Assembly (NCBI GenBank): GCA_019748195.1
Contig: JAIEPW010000021.1
Location: 24,118 to 88,117 of the forward strand
From: Bryobacteraceae bacterium
GTDB lineage: Bacteria > Acidobacteriota > Terriglobia > Bryobacterales > Bryobacteraceae
Direction: 5' to 3'
Length of the DNA: 64,000 bases
Shown: one piece after another, positions 55,142 to 63,771 of the stretch
Layout: the number at the start of each line of letters is the position of its first letter
Numbering within the stretch: the stretch's first letter is position 1
Program-made: the position numbers and the translations under genes
The notes under the pieces: model-generated
Databases searched by the model: none
What the model saw: only the letters and a program-made list of their open reading frames with translations
What the model was told of the DNA's origin: nothing

Positions 55142-56560
55142 TCAGTTGGACGCGCGGATCGCCTCGCCGGGCTTGACCCCCTCCAGCAGTTTCTCGCCGC
55201 GCACGACGAAGACGCCGTTCACCAGCACGTCGCGAATGCCGGTGGAAAATTCGGCCGGCTTCTCAAAGGTGGCGCGGTCGATGACTTTGTCCGGGTCGAA
55301 AACGATCAGGTCGGCGTCGGCGCCCACCGCGATACGGCCTTTGTTCTTCATCGCGGGCGCGACCGCTTCCAGGCGCTGCGCGGGCATCAGGCTCATGCGG
55401 CGGATCGCGTCCTGAAGGGTGAGGATCTTCTGCTCGCGCACGTAGCGCCCGAGCACGCGGGCAAAGGTTCCGGCGCCACGCGGGTGCCCCTTGGCATCGC
55501 GCAGCAGGCCGTCGCTTGCCACCATCACCAGCGGGTCGCGCAGAGCCGCCTGCGCCGCGGCTTCGGGGATCGAATGCGCAATGACGCTGCCCCCCGTCTT
55601 GCGGTATTTCTCGAACGATTCGCGGGTCAGGCGCTCGCCGGTCAAGGCCCACTGCAGATCCTTGTAGCTGATCCCCAGCCGCTCCTGCCAGTCCCCGGAG
55701 TAGATGGCCGAATCGATGCCGGTTTGCGAGGCAGTGTAGGGGTACGCCTCCACGCTGATGTCCACGCCGGCGCGGCGCGCGGCGTTGATCATTTCCAGGG
55801 CCTTGGGTGTATGGGCGAGGGCCATGGACGTGATGTGGACGATCTGCACCGGCGCGCGGGTGATGACGGAGTTGGCGATCATCTCCTGCAGCGAATCGGC
55901 GAATCCGCCCGGCTCGATGGCGCCGGCCGAGCGCACGTGAACGAAGACGCCGCGGCGCATTTCGGCGGCGAGTTGGAACAGCTCCAGAATCTCGGCCCGA
56001 GAGGCGGCCGGCACGTAGGCGATGCCCATGCCAATTCCGAGCGCCCCTTCCTGGATGCCCTGACGAACCAGACCCTTGATCCGCGCCAGGTCGTCGGAAG
56101 TCGCGCGGGTGGCGACGGCGCGGTCGCGAGGCAGAAACTCCCCGCTATCCTTCATCACCGACATCCGGATCGGGATGTGGCCGACGGTGGCGCCGAAATT
56201 TACCAGCGCTCTGCCTTGCCTCGCGGCGTACCAGGAGGCGACGGGCGAAACGCCTACCTCCATTTCAAGGGCCGTGGTGACGCCGTCGCGCGCCTTGTAG
56301 CGGTAATTCTCCTCATCCTGGCCATGCGAGTGCATGTCGATGAAGCCGGGGGCGACGACGTGGCCGCGGGCGTCCACGGTCACCTTGCCTTCCAGCGCGG
56401 TTTCCGAAAGCGCGGCGATGGACCGGCCGCGGATGCCGATGTTGCGGACGGCATCCGTGTTGGACGCGGGATCCACAACGCGGCCATTGGCGATCACGAT
56501 GTCATAGGGCTGCGCGAACAGCGAAGCGCAGGCGAGTGCGGCGGCGGGAAAGAGGCGCAT
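55142..56560 (-). CDS. Secreted D-aminoacylase / N-acyl-D-amino-acid deacylase family hydrolase
   Basis: 472 residues with a signal peptide (about 1-16). Amidohydrolase metal ligands start with GFIDMHSHGQ (His77, His79); later are VGHIPIRMSVM, IVHITSMALAHTPKALEMI and the Asp of VMVASDGLL. Matches the urease-like D-aminoacylase branch (HSHGQDE). Predicted to release D-amino acids from acylated forms in the periplasm. It converges with the LysR gene, 6 bases apart. Confidence 0.87.
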   Translation of the reverse strand: MRLFPAAALACASLFAQPYDIVIANGRVVDPASNTDAVRNIGIRGRSIAALSETALEGKVTVDARGHVVAPGFIDMHSHGQDEENYRYKARDGVTTALEMEVGVSPVASWYAARQGRALVNFGATVGHIPIRMSVMKDSGEFLPRDRAVATRATSDDLARIKGLVRQGIQEGALGIGMGIAYVPAASRAEILELFQLAAEMRRGVFVHVRSAGAIEPGGFADSLQEMIANSVITRAPVQIVHITSMALAHTPKALEMINAARRAGVDISVEAYPYTASQTGIDSAIYSGDWQERLGISYKDLQWALTGERLTRESFEKYRKTGGSVIAHSIPEAAAQAALRDPLVMVASDGLLRDAKGHPRGAGTFARVLGRYVREQKILTLQDAIRRMSLMPAQRLEAVAPAMKNKGRIAVGADADLIVFDPDKVIDRATFEKPAEFSTGIRDVLVNGVFVVRGEKLLEGVKPGEAIRASN

Positions 56561-56595
56561 GAGTCTGGTCCTTGCGATGGTATTCTGGCGATTCT

Positions 56596-57825
56596 ATGTC
56601 TTTTGTCACCCACCTGGAGTGCTCGGTCACCGGGAAAACGTACGAAGCAGGCAAACCGCGCAATCTGAGCCAGGACGGCGCGCCCCTGCTGGTGCGCTAT
56701 GACCTGGACCGCGCGCGCCGCGAGTGGAAGCGCGATTCGGTGGCCCAGGGTCCGGCGTCAATGTGGCGTTACGCCGCCATGCTGCCGGTACGCGATCCGG
56801 GCAATATCATCTCGCTGGGCGAGGGTTGGACCCCGCTGATCCGGACGGAGCGCCTGGGTGCGCGACTGGGACTCACCAGCCTGTGGGTGAAGGACGAGGG
56901 AGTCAATCCGACGCAGTCCTTCAAGGCTCGCGGGCAGGCCGCGGCAATCTCGATGTGCGTCGAGTTCGGCGTTCGCAAGGTGGCGATCCCGTCGGCGGGT
57001 AACGCGGGCGGCGCGATGGCCGCATACGCCGCGGCGGCGGGGCTGGAGGCGCACGTGTTCATGCCGCAGGACGTTCCCAACGCGAATTACCTGGAGTGCA
57101 TGGCGGCGGGTGCGAAGGTCACGCTGGTGGACGGGCTGATCAGTGATTGCGGGCGCCTCGTGGCCGAGCGTAAGGCGGCGGAGGGCTGGTTCGAAGTCTC
57201 CACGCTGAAGGAACCCTATCGGATCGAAGGCAAGAAGACCATGGGCTACGAGGTGGCCGAACAGTTCGGGTGGGACCTGCCGGATGTCATCTTCTACCCC
57301 TGCGGCGGCGGCGTCGGCCTCATCGGGATGTGGAAGGCGTTCGAGGAGATGGAACAGCTCGGCTGGATCACGCCGGGGAAACGGCCCAAGATGATCTGCG
57401 TGCAGACCGTCGGGTGCATGCCTATCGTGAAGGCGTACCAGGAGGGCAAGGACCGCAGCGAGTTTTTCGAGAACGCACACACGGTGGCTGCGGGGCTGCG
57501 CGTGCCGAAGGCTCTGGGCGATTTTCTGGTTCTGCGCGCGGTGCGGGAATCGGGCGGAACGTGCGTGGCCGTAACCGACGAGGAGATGATGGACGCCGCG
57601 ATCGAACTCGGGCAGGATGAGGGGATGTTTGTCGCCCCGGAGGGCGGCGCCTGCGTGGCCGCGCTGCGCAAGCTGATCGCCTCCGGATTCCTGAACCGGG
57701 ACGAACGGATCGTGATTTACAACACCGGAGCGGGAACCAAGTACCTGGAAGCGTATGCCGCTCGTTTTCCCAGGTACATCGCAACCGAGATGGATAAGCT
57801 TGGCGGGCTGATTACGCCTCGCTGA
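56596..57825 (+). CDS. Threonine synthase-like PLP enzyme (second paralogue)
   Basis: 409 residues from ATG 56596 (the frame opens at 56572). Fold-type II PLP protein; the lysine is Lys110 in NPTQSFKARG, and the phosphate loop is FYPCGGGVGLIGM. Compared with the thrC at 36275 it has kept only one Cys of the zinc ribbon (Cys9) and has ARG in place of DNG/DRG. It is annotated as threonine synthase in many genomes, but the FKARG form also occurs in threonine dehydratase/racemase-type enzymes. Divergent from the aminoacylase with a 35-base gap. Confidence 0.82.
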   Translation: MSFVTHLECSVTGKTYEAGKPRNLSQDGAPLLVRYDLDRARREWKRDSVAQGPASMWRYAAMLPVRDPGNIISLGEGWTPLIRTERLGARLGLTSLWVKDEGVNPTQSFKARGQAAAISMCVEFGVRKVAIPSAGNAGGAMAAYAAAAGLEAHVFMPQDVPNANYLECMAAGAKVTLVDGLISDCGRLVAERKAAEGWFEVSTLKEPYRIEGKKTMGYEVAEQFGWDLPDVIFYPCGGGVGLIGMWKAFEEMEQLGWITPGKRPKMICVQTVGCMPIVKAYQEGKDRSEFFENAHTVAAGLRVPKALGDFLVLRAVRESGGTCVAVTDEEMMDAAIELGQDEGMFVAPEGGACVAALRKLIASGFLNRDERIVIYNTGAGTKYLEAYAARFPRYIATEMDKLGGLITPR

Positions 57826-57851
57826 GCGCCGTTCCCGAAAGGAGATCGAAC

Positions 57852-58301
57852 ATGGAAACAGCAACCCGCCGGGATTCGCTTGTGGCGATTCTCGGCCTGA
57901 TGGCGGGCGACGCGTCAGCCCAGAACGCGGCGTCCACCCGCAACCCCGAAGCATTCCGGCAGTTGTCACAGCATTCCGACGACCGAGCGGTAGTGATGTT
58001 GAATTTGCTGAAGTTCAGACACGGCGGCGAGGAACTGTACCGCCGCTACGCCGCCAACTTCCGCAAGCTGACCGCGGATAAGGGCGTAACCCTGCTGTAC
58101 GCCGGAAGGGCCGAGCAGTTGTTGATTGGCGACATCGGCGCCTGGGACCTGATTGCCCTGGTCCGCTACCCGTCCCGAAAGCGCTTCCTCGAAATCGTGC
58201 AGAGCGCCGAATACCAGAAGATCACCGCCGACCGGACCAACGCCCTGGAGCGTGCGGTCCTGTACTCGAGCAGTGAGGCGGCGGAGTACACTCCCGCCTA
58301 G
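57852..58301 (+). CDS. DUF1330 family protein
   Basis: 149 residues after AAAGGAG 8 bases upstream. A short hydrophobic N-terminal segment (LVAILGLMAGDASAQ) may be a poor signal peptide. The DUF1330 (dimeric alpha-beta barrel) region has VVMLNLLKFRHGGEELYRRY, FRKLTADKGVTLLYAGRAEQ and the terminal ALVRYPSRKRFLEIVQSAEY. Function unknown. 26 bases after the thrC-like gene and probably in its operon. Confidence 0.85.
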   Translation: METATRRDSLVAILGLMAGDASAQNAASTRNPEAFRQLSQHSDDRAVVMLNLLKFRHGGEELYRRYAANFRKLTADKGVTLLYAGRAEQLLIGDIGAWDLIALVRYPSRKRFLEIVQSAEYQKITADRTNALERAVLYSSSEAAEYTPA

Positions 58302-58406
58302 ATCCGGGGACAACCCGGCTTCTTTACATATGTTTAGGTACGCGGACGGGGTCGAGAAGGTAAACTATTTTCAACCTGCGGGTTCGCCCGCGACCAAAGA
58401 GGTGCC

Positions 58407-59693
58407 ATGACGCGTTTTACCGGATTGTCCCTGCTGTTGGGAGCGACGCTGTCGTCGACGGTTCTAGCTGCTCCGTCGCCGACGTTTTCCAAGGATGTCG
58501 CGCCGATCATTCAGAAGCGCTGCCAGAATTGCCACCGCCCGGGCGAAGTCGCGCCGATGAGCTTCATGAGTTACAAGGAAGTCCGTCCGTGGGCCAAGGC
58601 GATCAAGGAGAAGGTGGTAAAGCGGGAGATGCCCCCCTGGTTCGCCGATCCGAATATCGGCGAGTGGGAGAACGACTGCCGGCTGACCGACGCGGAAATC
58701 GCCACGGTGTCCCAGTGGGTGGACGCGGGAGCCAAGGAGGGCGATCCGAAGCTGACGCCGAAGAACCCGGAATATGTGCAGGGCTGGAGCATCGGCAAGC
58801 CCGACGTGGTGCTGACGATGACCCAGGAGTTTAACGTCCCCACCGAAGGGGCGGTCCCGTATAAGTATTTCGTGATCCCGACCAACTTCGAGGAAGACAA
58901 GTACGTGCAATTCGCCGAGATCCGGGCGGGCGACCGGTCGCATGTGCATCACATCATCGTTTCGGTGCGCTATCCCGACGGGAACCCGATGCCGCCCCCG
59001 GGCGAGTTGACGCCGGAAGCGCGGCGCGCCTCTTTCGCCAATGCGTCGCGTAGTCTCGAGGACTCCGACGGGCGCCTGGTGGGATGGGCGCCGGGGGAGG
59101 CGCCGTTGATCCTGAAGCCGGGCCACGCCAAGCTGATCAAGAAGGGCTCTTCCCTGATCTTTCAGGTCCACTACACCACCAACGGCAAGGAAGGCAAAGA
59201 CCGGAGCAGCGTCGGCCTGATCTTCTCCAAGGCGCCTGTGGAGAAGCGGATGATCACCGCCGGAGCGTTCGCGCGCAACCTGGTGATTCCGGCGGGCGAT
59301 CCCAACTTCGAATCCACGGCCACGTTCACCTTCAAGGAAGACAGCCATATCGATTCGCTGCATCCCCACATGCACCTTCGGGGCAAGGATATGCTGTTCC
59401 GCCTGGTTTACCCGGACAATACCTCCAAGGTCCTTTTGAGCGTTCCCAAGTTTGATTTCGCCTGGCAGCAAACCTATTTCTTCAAGAATCCGGTTGCCGC
59501 GCCGAAGGGGAGCAAGCTGGAAGTGGTAGCGCATCACGACAACTCCGCGAACAACAAGTTCAACCCGGATCCCACCAAGGTGGTGAAGTGGGGCGACCAG
59601 ACCTGGGATGAGATGATGATCGGGTACTTCGACTACACCATCGACAAGCAGGACCTGCGGAAGCCGAAGAGCGAACCCAGCGGCGCGCAGTAG
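58407..59693 (+). CDS. Cytochrome c / copper type II monooxygenase-fold fusion protein
   Basis: 428 residues with a signal peptide (about 1-21) and an N-terminal class I cytochrome c segment with heme motif CQNCH (39-43) in [20 protein letters not shown]. The rest (about 130-400) resembles the two-domain DBH/PHM copper-monooxygenase fold: [14 protein letters not shown] and [13 protein letters not shown] provide histidine ligands, as does FQVHYT. Typical of acidobacterial and planctomycete genomes. Predicted periplasmic redox protein; the substrate is unknown. GAGGTG precedes the ATG. Confidence 0.88.
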   Translation: MTRFTGLSLLLGATLSSTVLAAPSPTFSKDVAPIIQKRCQNCHRPGEVAPMSFMSYKEVRPWAKAIKEKVVKREMPPWFADPNIGEWENDCRLTDAEIATVSQWVDAGAKEGDPKLTPKNPEYVQGWSIGKPDVVLTMTQEFNVPTEGAVPYKYFVIPTNFEEDKYVQFAEIRAGDRSHVHHIIVSVRYPDGNPMPPPGELTPEARRASFANASRSLEDSDGRLVGWAPGEAPLILKPGHAKLIKKGSSLIFQVHYTTNGKEGKDRSSVGLIFSKAPVEKRMITAGAFARNLVIPAGDPNFESTATFTFKEDSHIDSLHPHMHLRGKDMLFRLVYPDNTSKVLLSVPKFDFAWQQTYFFKNPVAAPKGSKLEVVAHHDNSANNKFNPDPTKVVKWGDQTWDEMMIGYFDYTIDKQDLRKPKSEPSGAQ

Positions 59694-59724
59694 GTTGGCG
59701 ATCCGGCTGCTAGGGACTCCCTGG

Positions 59725-60165
59725 ATGCCGGTAACGCCCACCCGCCATTTCGGCGACATCGAGTTTGAAGAACAAGCGGTGATTGATTTTCCGTCCGGTC
59801 TGCCCGGCTTTGAAGATCATTGCCGCTTTCTGTTGATTCAGGCGCCCGAACACGCACCCCTGCTGTTTCTGCAGAGCCTGGAACACAGGGAAACATGCCT
59901 TCCGGCGTTGCCCGTCAAGCTGGTGGATCCACTCTATGAGCTTGCGGCCGCGGCGGAAGATCTGGAACTGCTGGGACCGGGTCCGCCGGCCGAACTGCTT
60001 TGTTTGTGCGTGGTCTCGGCGCCAAACAACCGGCAGGCCACCGCCAACTTATTGGCGCCGATTCTGATCCGGCCGTCCAGCGGCAAGGGCGTGCAGGCGG
60101 TGCGCCATGACACTCGATATTCCCACGCGCATCGCCTGAACCCGGAGCAATCCCCATGCTCGTGA
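59725..60165 (+). CDS. fliW: Flagellar assembly factor FliW
   Basis: 146 residues from ATG 59725; the frame opens at TTG 59695. The family pattern HFGDIEFEEQAVIDFPSGLP-GFEDHCRFLLI is clear, followed by FLQSLEH and LLCLCVVSAP. FliW binds CsrA and flagellin. The csrA gene starts inside its 3' end, a 10-base overlap, so the two proteins are made together. No other flagellar gene is in the window. Confidence 0.92.
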   Translation: MPVTPTRHFGDIEFEEQAVIDFPSGLPGFEDHCRFLLIQAPEHAPLLFLQSLEHRETCLPALPVKLVDPLYELAAAAEDLELLGPGPPAELLCLCVVSAPNNRQATANLLAPILIRPSSGKGVQAVRHDTRYSHAHRLNPEQSPCS

Positions 60166-60383
60166 TCCGCCGCCGCGCGGGCGAATCGTTTCTCATCGGC
60201 GACAACATCGAGGTGGAAGTCCTGGACGTGGGGACAAACTACGTGAAGTTGGGCATCCGGGCGCCGCGGACGGTCGCGATTCTACGCCGGGAGATGCTGC
60301 TGACACGGGATCAGAACCGTGCGGCCGCGCAGTCGGATTCCTCCACGTTGCATCAGGCGATCGCGAAGCTTCCAAAACGCTAG
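60156..60383 (+). CDS. csrA: Carbon storage regulator CsrA
   Basis: 75 residues, MLVIRRRAGESFLIGDNIEV onwards. RNA-binding residues including Arg44 are present; a C-terminal tail of about 20 residues beyond the usual core continues RDQNRAAAQSDSS. Overlaps fliW and is likely antagonised by it. The stop TAG shares CTAG with the convergent ribF stop. Confidence 0.95.
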   Translation: MLVIRRRAGESFLIGDNIEVEVLDVGTNYVKLGIRAPRTVAILRREMLLTRDQNRAAAQSDSSTLHQAIAKLPKR

Positions 60384-61336
60384 GCTCGCGTCCAGGCTTG
60401 GACGCGGCGCCAGAAGGTCTTGGCTCGGCCGGCGTCCTTCAGAATCTGCGATTTCAGCGTCTCCGGGTTTTCGAACTTCCGCTCGTCGCGAACGCGGCGG
60501 CAGAACTCCACCCGAATCCGCGCGGGCGTTTCTCCGTCCAACGGCGCCAGCAGGAAGGTCTCGATGGTCCGGTCTTCTCCTCCGAAGGTTGGTCGCGTGC
60601 CGATATTGGTGATGGAGGGCCAGCGCCTGCCGTCTTCCAGATCCACCGTGCGGGTGATGTAGACGCCATCGCGGGGAATCACTTCCGCCGTGGTGTCGAG
60701 GTTCAGCGTCGGCACGGTCTGGCGGGAGCCGATACCGCGCCCCGGAACCACCGCTCCGTCCAGCATGTGCGGCCGCGCGAGCTTCCGTCCGGCGCGGCTG
60801 ACGTTGCCTTCGAGGATGCGCTTGCGGATCTCCGTGGAGGACACAGCGAGTTTGCGCCAGTTCACCGCGGCGACATCGGTCACTTCGAATCCGTAGGCAC
60901 GCCCGAGCTTGCGTAGGGCGGCCACGTCGCCCGCGGCCTTGTGGCCGAAACGGAAGTCCTCGCCCACCACGACGATGCGGGCAGCGAGCTTTTGGAACAG
61001 CACCTTGTCCACGAACTCCTGCGGCGGCATCTGCGCGACGTAAAGGTCGAATGGCAGCACCAGCACACGCTCTATTCCGAGAGATCGCAGGACCTCGATC
61101 CGCTGCGCGATGGAGGTGAGTAATCGGGGAGCGCGCGCGGGCGCAACCAGCTTCATCGGATGCGGGTCGAAGGTCAGCACACCCGCCCGGATGCCGGCGC
61201 GGCGCGCGTGATCCACGGCCGCGCGCAACAGCGCCCGGTGTCCCAGGTGCACGCCGTCGAAGTTGCCGATCGCCACCGCCGACGGTCCGAAGTCGACGGT
61301 TTCTTCCAGGGAGCGGTACACGCGGAAGTCGCTCAT
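60380..61336 (-). CDS. ribF: Bifunctional riboflavin kinase / FAD synthetase
   Basis: 318 residues from ATG 61336, which overlaps the MBL gene stop (ATGA). The N-terminal FAD synthetase domain has GNFDGVHLGHRALL (HxGH), VVGEDFRFGH and SSTEIRKRI; the C-terminal riboflavin kinase has PTLNLD, DGVYITR and TNIGTRPTFGG. Standard length. It converts riboflavin to FMN and FAD. Confidence 0.96.
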   Translation of the reverse strand: MSDFRVYRSLEETVDFGPSAVAIGNFDGVHLGHRALLRAAVDHARRAGIRAGVLTFDPHPMKLVAPARAPRLLTSIAQRIEVLRSLGIERVLVLPFDLYVAQMPPQEFVDKVLFQKLAARIVVVGEDFRFGHKAAGDVAALRKLGRAYGFEVTDVAAVNWRKLAVSSTEIRKRILEGNVSRAGRKLARPHMLDGAVVPGRGIGSRQTVPTLNLDTTAEVIPRDGVYITRTVDLEDGRRWPSITNIGTRPTFGGEDRTIETFLLAPLDGETPARIRVEFCRRVRDERKFENPETLKSQILKDAGRAKTFWRRVQAWTRA

Positions 61337-62115
61337 CCGGGCATCGTCTCCACGTCGATACGCAGCCCATCGTAGGCCAGGCGCACGTGATCCGGCAGAC
61401 GCGCCTCCGTGCGCCCGTGGTGGATGTCGTGGCACATATGGGTGAAGAACGCCCGCCTCGGCTTCAGCTCCTCCACCCACTTCAGGGACCGGTCCAGCGT
61501 GGAGTGCGTGGGATGCGGTTTGTGCCGCAGGGCATCCAGGAATAGCACGTCCAGTCCGCGCAGCTTTTCCACGGAGTCGGCCGGGATGTCGCTATGGTCC
61601 GTCAAGTAGGCGGCGCTGCCGAACCGGAACCCGTAGACTTCGCCCTTGCCATGCACCACGCGAATGGGCGTGAACGGGAGGCCGAACAGTTCGAAGGGCT
61701 CGCCGTTGATCTGGTGCGGATCGAGCTTGGGAATCGCGGACTCCTGCGGCAGGTCCTCGAAGATGTACCAGAAGGCGCGCTGAATGTTGCCCAGGGTCTC
61801 CGCCGACCCGAAGATCGGGATCGGACCGCGCTGCCGGAAGTTGTAAGGGCGTACGTCGTCGAGCCCCATGATGTGGTCGGCGTGGGAATGCGTGAACAGA
61901 ACGGCGTCGATTCGCGGTATGCCGAATCGCAGCGATTGCGCGCGCAGATCCGGCGTGGTGTCGATCAAAACGCCGCGGCCTCCGTACTCGAGGTAAATCG
62001 ACGGACGCATGCGGTTGTCGCGGGGATCGTCGCTGCGGCAGACGTCGCAGTCGCAAAGCACGGTGGGAACTCCGGCGCTGGTGCCCGAACCCAGCACCGT
62101 GATTCTCAGTTCCAT
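61333..62115 (-). CDS. MBL-fold phosphodiesterase, PhnP-like
   Basis: 260 residues. The metal motif is FTHSHADHIMGLDD; the N-terminal zinc set CDCDVCRSDDPRDNR matches the PhnP/PqqB-like branch that hydrolyses cyclic phosphodiesters. Later histidines are in RVVHGK, LTDHSD, LDALRHKPHPTHST and HMCHDIHH. No C-P lyase genes are here, so a housekeeping cyclic-phosphate repair role is more likely. Coupled on both sides (TGATG with DUF1844, ATGA with ribF). Confidence 0.88.
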   Translation of the reverse strand: MELRITVLGSGTSAGVPTVLCDCDVCRSDDPRDNRMRPSIYLEYGGRGVLIDTTPDLRAQSLRFGIPRIDAVLFTHSHADHIMGLDDVRPYNFRQRGPIPIFGSAETLGNIQRAFWYIFEDLPQESAIPKLDPHQINGEPFELFGLPFTPIRVVHGKGEVYGFRFGSAAYLTDHSDIPADSVEKLRGLDVLFLDALRHKPHPTHSTLDRSLKWVEELKPRRAFFTHMCHDIHHGRTEARLPDHVRLAYDGLRIDVETMPG

Positions 62116-62429
62116 CAGGACGCGCTCGAAGCCTGCGGCGGAGCCTCGGCCGCCGTCTTCGCCGCTTCCACGGCCTGCACGTAGCGGAAGCGCAGTTCGG
62201 TGAGCGAATTCTCAATCAGCCGCTGTTCCTCCAGGCTCAGGTTGCCGCGCGTCTTCTCCTGCAGCATGGCCAGCATGTCGATGATGTGTTTGGCCGCCTT
62301 CAAGTCCGGCTCGGGTTTCTCTTCCTCGCCCAGATGGAGCAATCCCAGTTGAATCTCGGCTTGCGTCTTCAGCGATATCGCAAGAAACTCGAAGGTCGCC
62401 GGAAGCATCGGAAAATCTGGATCGTTCAT
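62115..62429 (-). CDS. DUF1844 family protein
   Basis: 104 residues, soluble and helical. The stretch FEFLAISLKTQAEIQLGLLH, followed by LKAAKHIIDMLAMLQEKTRGN and LSLEEQRLIENSLTELRFRY, is the DUF1844 pattern. Function unknown; often near ribF or the MBL gene in acidobacteria and deltaproteobacteria. One-base overlap (TGATG) with the MBL gene. Confidence 0.9.
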   Translation of the reverse strand: MNDPDFPMLPATFEFLAISLKTQAEIQLGLLHLGEEEKPEPDLKAAKHIIDMLAMLQEKTRGNLSLEEQRLIENSLTELRFRYVQAVEAAKTAAEAPPQASSAS

Positions 62430-62443
62430 GGCTTGCTCCTATT

Positions 62444-62932
62444 TTAGCGGGAGCGCGCGGACCCGGTCAGCGCGAGGGCCAGGTAGCGCGCCCCCGCCAC
62501 CGGATTCTCGCGATACGGCGCGATGTCGAGAAATCCCAGCGAGCGATACATCTCTTGTGCCGCCTTCATTACCGGCAGCGTGTCGAGCACCAGCCTGGCA
62601 TGGCCGAGATGCCGGGCCTCGGCGATCGCGCGGAGCGCCAGGCGGCGGCCCAATCCCTGGCCTCGCCATGCGGGACGCACGAACAAGCGCTTCATCTCTG
62701 CGTCATGCGCGGTGATCCGCCGCAGCGCGACGCAGCCGGCCAGCCCGGAGCCGTCTTCGGCGACCAGCAGCCGCCCGCGCGGCGCCGCGTAATCACCCGG
62801 CAGGCCGCCAAGTTCCTCCTCGAAGCCTTGGAAGCAGAGGTCGATCCCCAGCCACGCCTGATACTCGCGGAGCATGCGCCGGACCTCGTCCATCTCCTCC
62901 AAACGCGCGTCGCGAATCAGCGGCTCACTCAT
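62444..62932 (-). CDS. GNAT family N-acetyltransferase
   Basis: 162 residues from ATG 62932 (MSEPLIRDARLEEMDEVRRM); ATG 62941 adds three. The acetyl-CoA motif is EMKRLFVRPAWRGQGLGRRL followed by ALRAIAEARHLGHARLVLDT; Q/RxxGxG/A is intact. Substrate unknown. First gene of the short leftward run to ribF. Confidence 0.88.
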   Translation of the reverse strand: MSEPLIRDARLEEMDEVRRMLREYQAWLGIDLCFQGFEEELGGLPGDYAAPRGRLLVAEDGSGLAGCVALRRITAHDAEMKRLFVRPAWRGQGLGRRLALRAIAEARHLGHARLVLDTLPVMKAAQEMYRSLGFLDIAPYRENPVAGARYLALALTGSARSR

Positions 62933-62976
62933 CGGGATCATGTTACTCTGAGTTCTTCGGGAATTCCCCCACCATC

Positions 62977-63771
62977 ATGCCGGCAGCGGGCGAAAAGTTT
63001 GAGCGACTGGTCCAGATCATGGCCCGGCTGCGCTCACCCGATGGTTGCCCGTGGGATCGGGAGCAGGATTTCGACACGATCAAACCCTACTTGCTGGAAG
63101 AAACGTACGAGGTGATGGACGCGATCGACCGGCATGACTGGCCGCACCTGGCCGATGAGCTGGGCGACCTGCTGCTGCAATCCGTGTTTTTCGCGCAGAT
63201 AGCGCACGAAGCCGGCCACTTCTCCATCGCGGACTCGCTGGACGCCATCAACAATAAGCTGGTCCGCCGCCACCCCCATGTATTCGGCGAAGGCGACGCC
63301 AGGACCGCGGACGATGTTAAGCGCCGCTGGGACCAGATCAAGGCGGAGGAGAAAATCGCAAAGGGGCAGTCGCCCGACGGCTTGCTGGACGGGATTCCGC
63401 GCAACCTCCCCGCGCTGGTCGAAGCAGCCCAAATCTCCAGCAAGGCTGCCCGCGCGGGCTTCGACTGGGAGAACCTGGATCAGGTGATCGCCAAGCTGCA
63501 CGAGGAACTCGGCGAGCTCGAAATCGCGCGCGCGTCGGGAAACCGGGAGGCAGTGGAAGGCGAAGTAGGCGACCTTCTGTTTACGCTGGTGAACGTCGCG
63601 CGATTCGCCGGAGCGGATCCGGAACAGGCGCTGCGCAAGACGAACGCAAAGTTCCGCCGCCGATTCGCCGGCGTCGAAGAAGGACTGCGGCGCGAAGGCA
63701 AAACCCTCGCCGGATCGAGCGTCGCGGAAATGGAGGCGCTCTGGCAGTCAGCAAAGTCGAAAGAGAGATGA
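62977..63771 (+). CDS. mazG: Nucleoside triphosphate pyrophosphohydrolase MazG
   Basis: 264 residues. Two MazG domains are visible: the N-terminal CPWDREQDFDTIKPYLLEET with the EExxE metal helix (EETYEVMDAID), then ELGDLLLQSVFFAQIA, and a second copy, KLHEELGELEIA and GEVGDLLFTLVNVARFAG. It hydrolyses (d)NTPs to monophosphates and pyrophosphate. ATGA overlap with the next gene. Confidence 0.95.
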   Translation: MPAAGEKFERLVQIMARLRSPDGCPWDREQDFDTIKPYLLEETYEVMDAIDRHDWPHLADELGDLLLQSVFFAQIAHEAGHFSIADSLDAINNKLVRRHPHVFGEGDARTADDVKRRWDQIKAEEKIAKGQSPDGLLDGIPRNLPALVEAAQISSKAARAGFDWENLDQVIAKLHEELGELEIARASGNREAVEGEVGDLLFTLVNVARFAGADPEQALRKTNAKFRRRFAGVEEGLRREGKTLAGSSVAEMEALWQSAKSKER

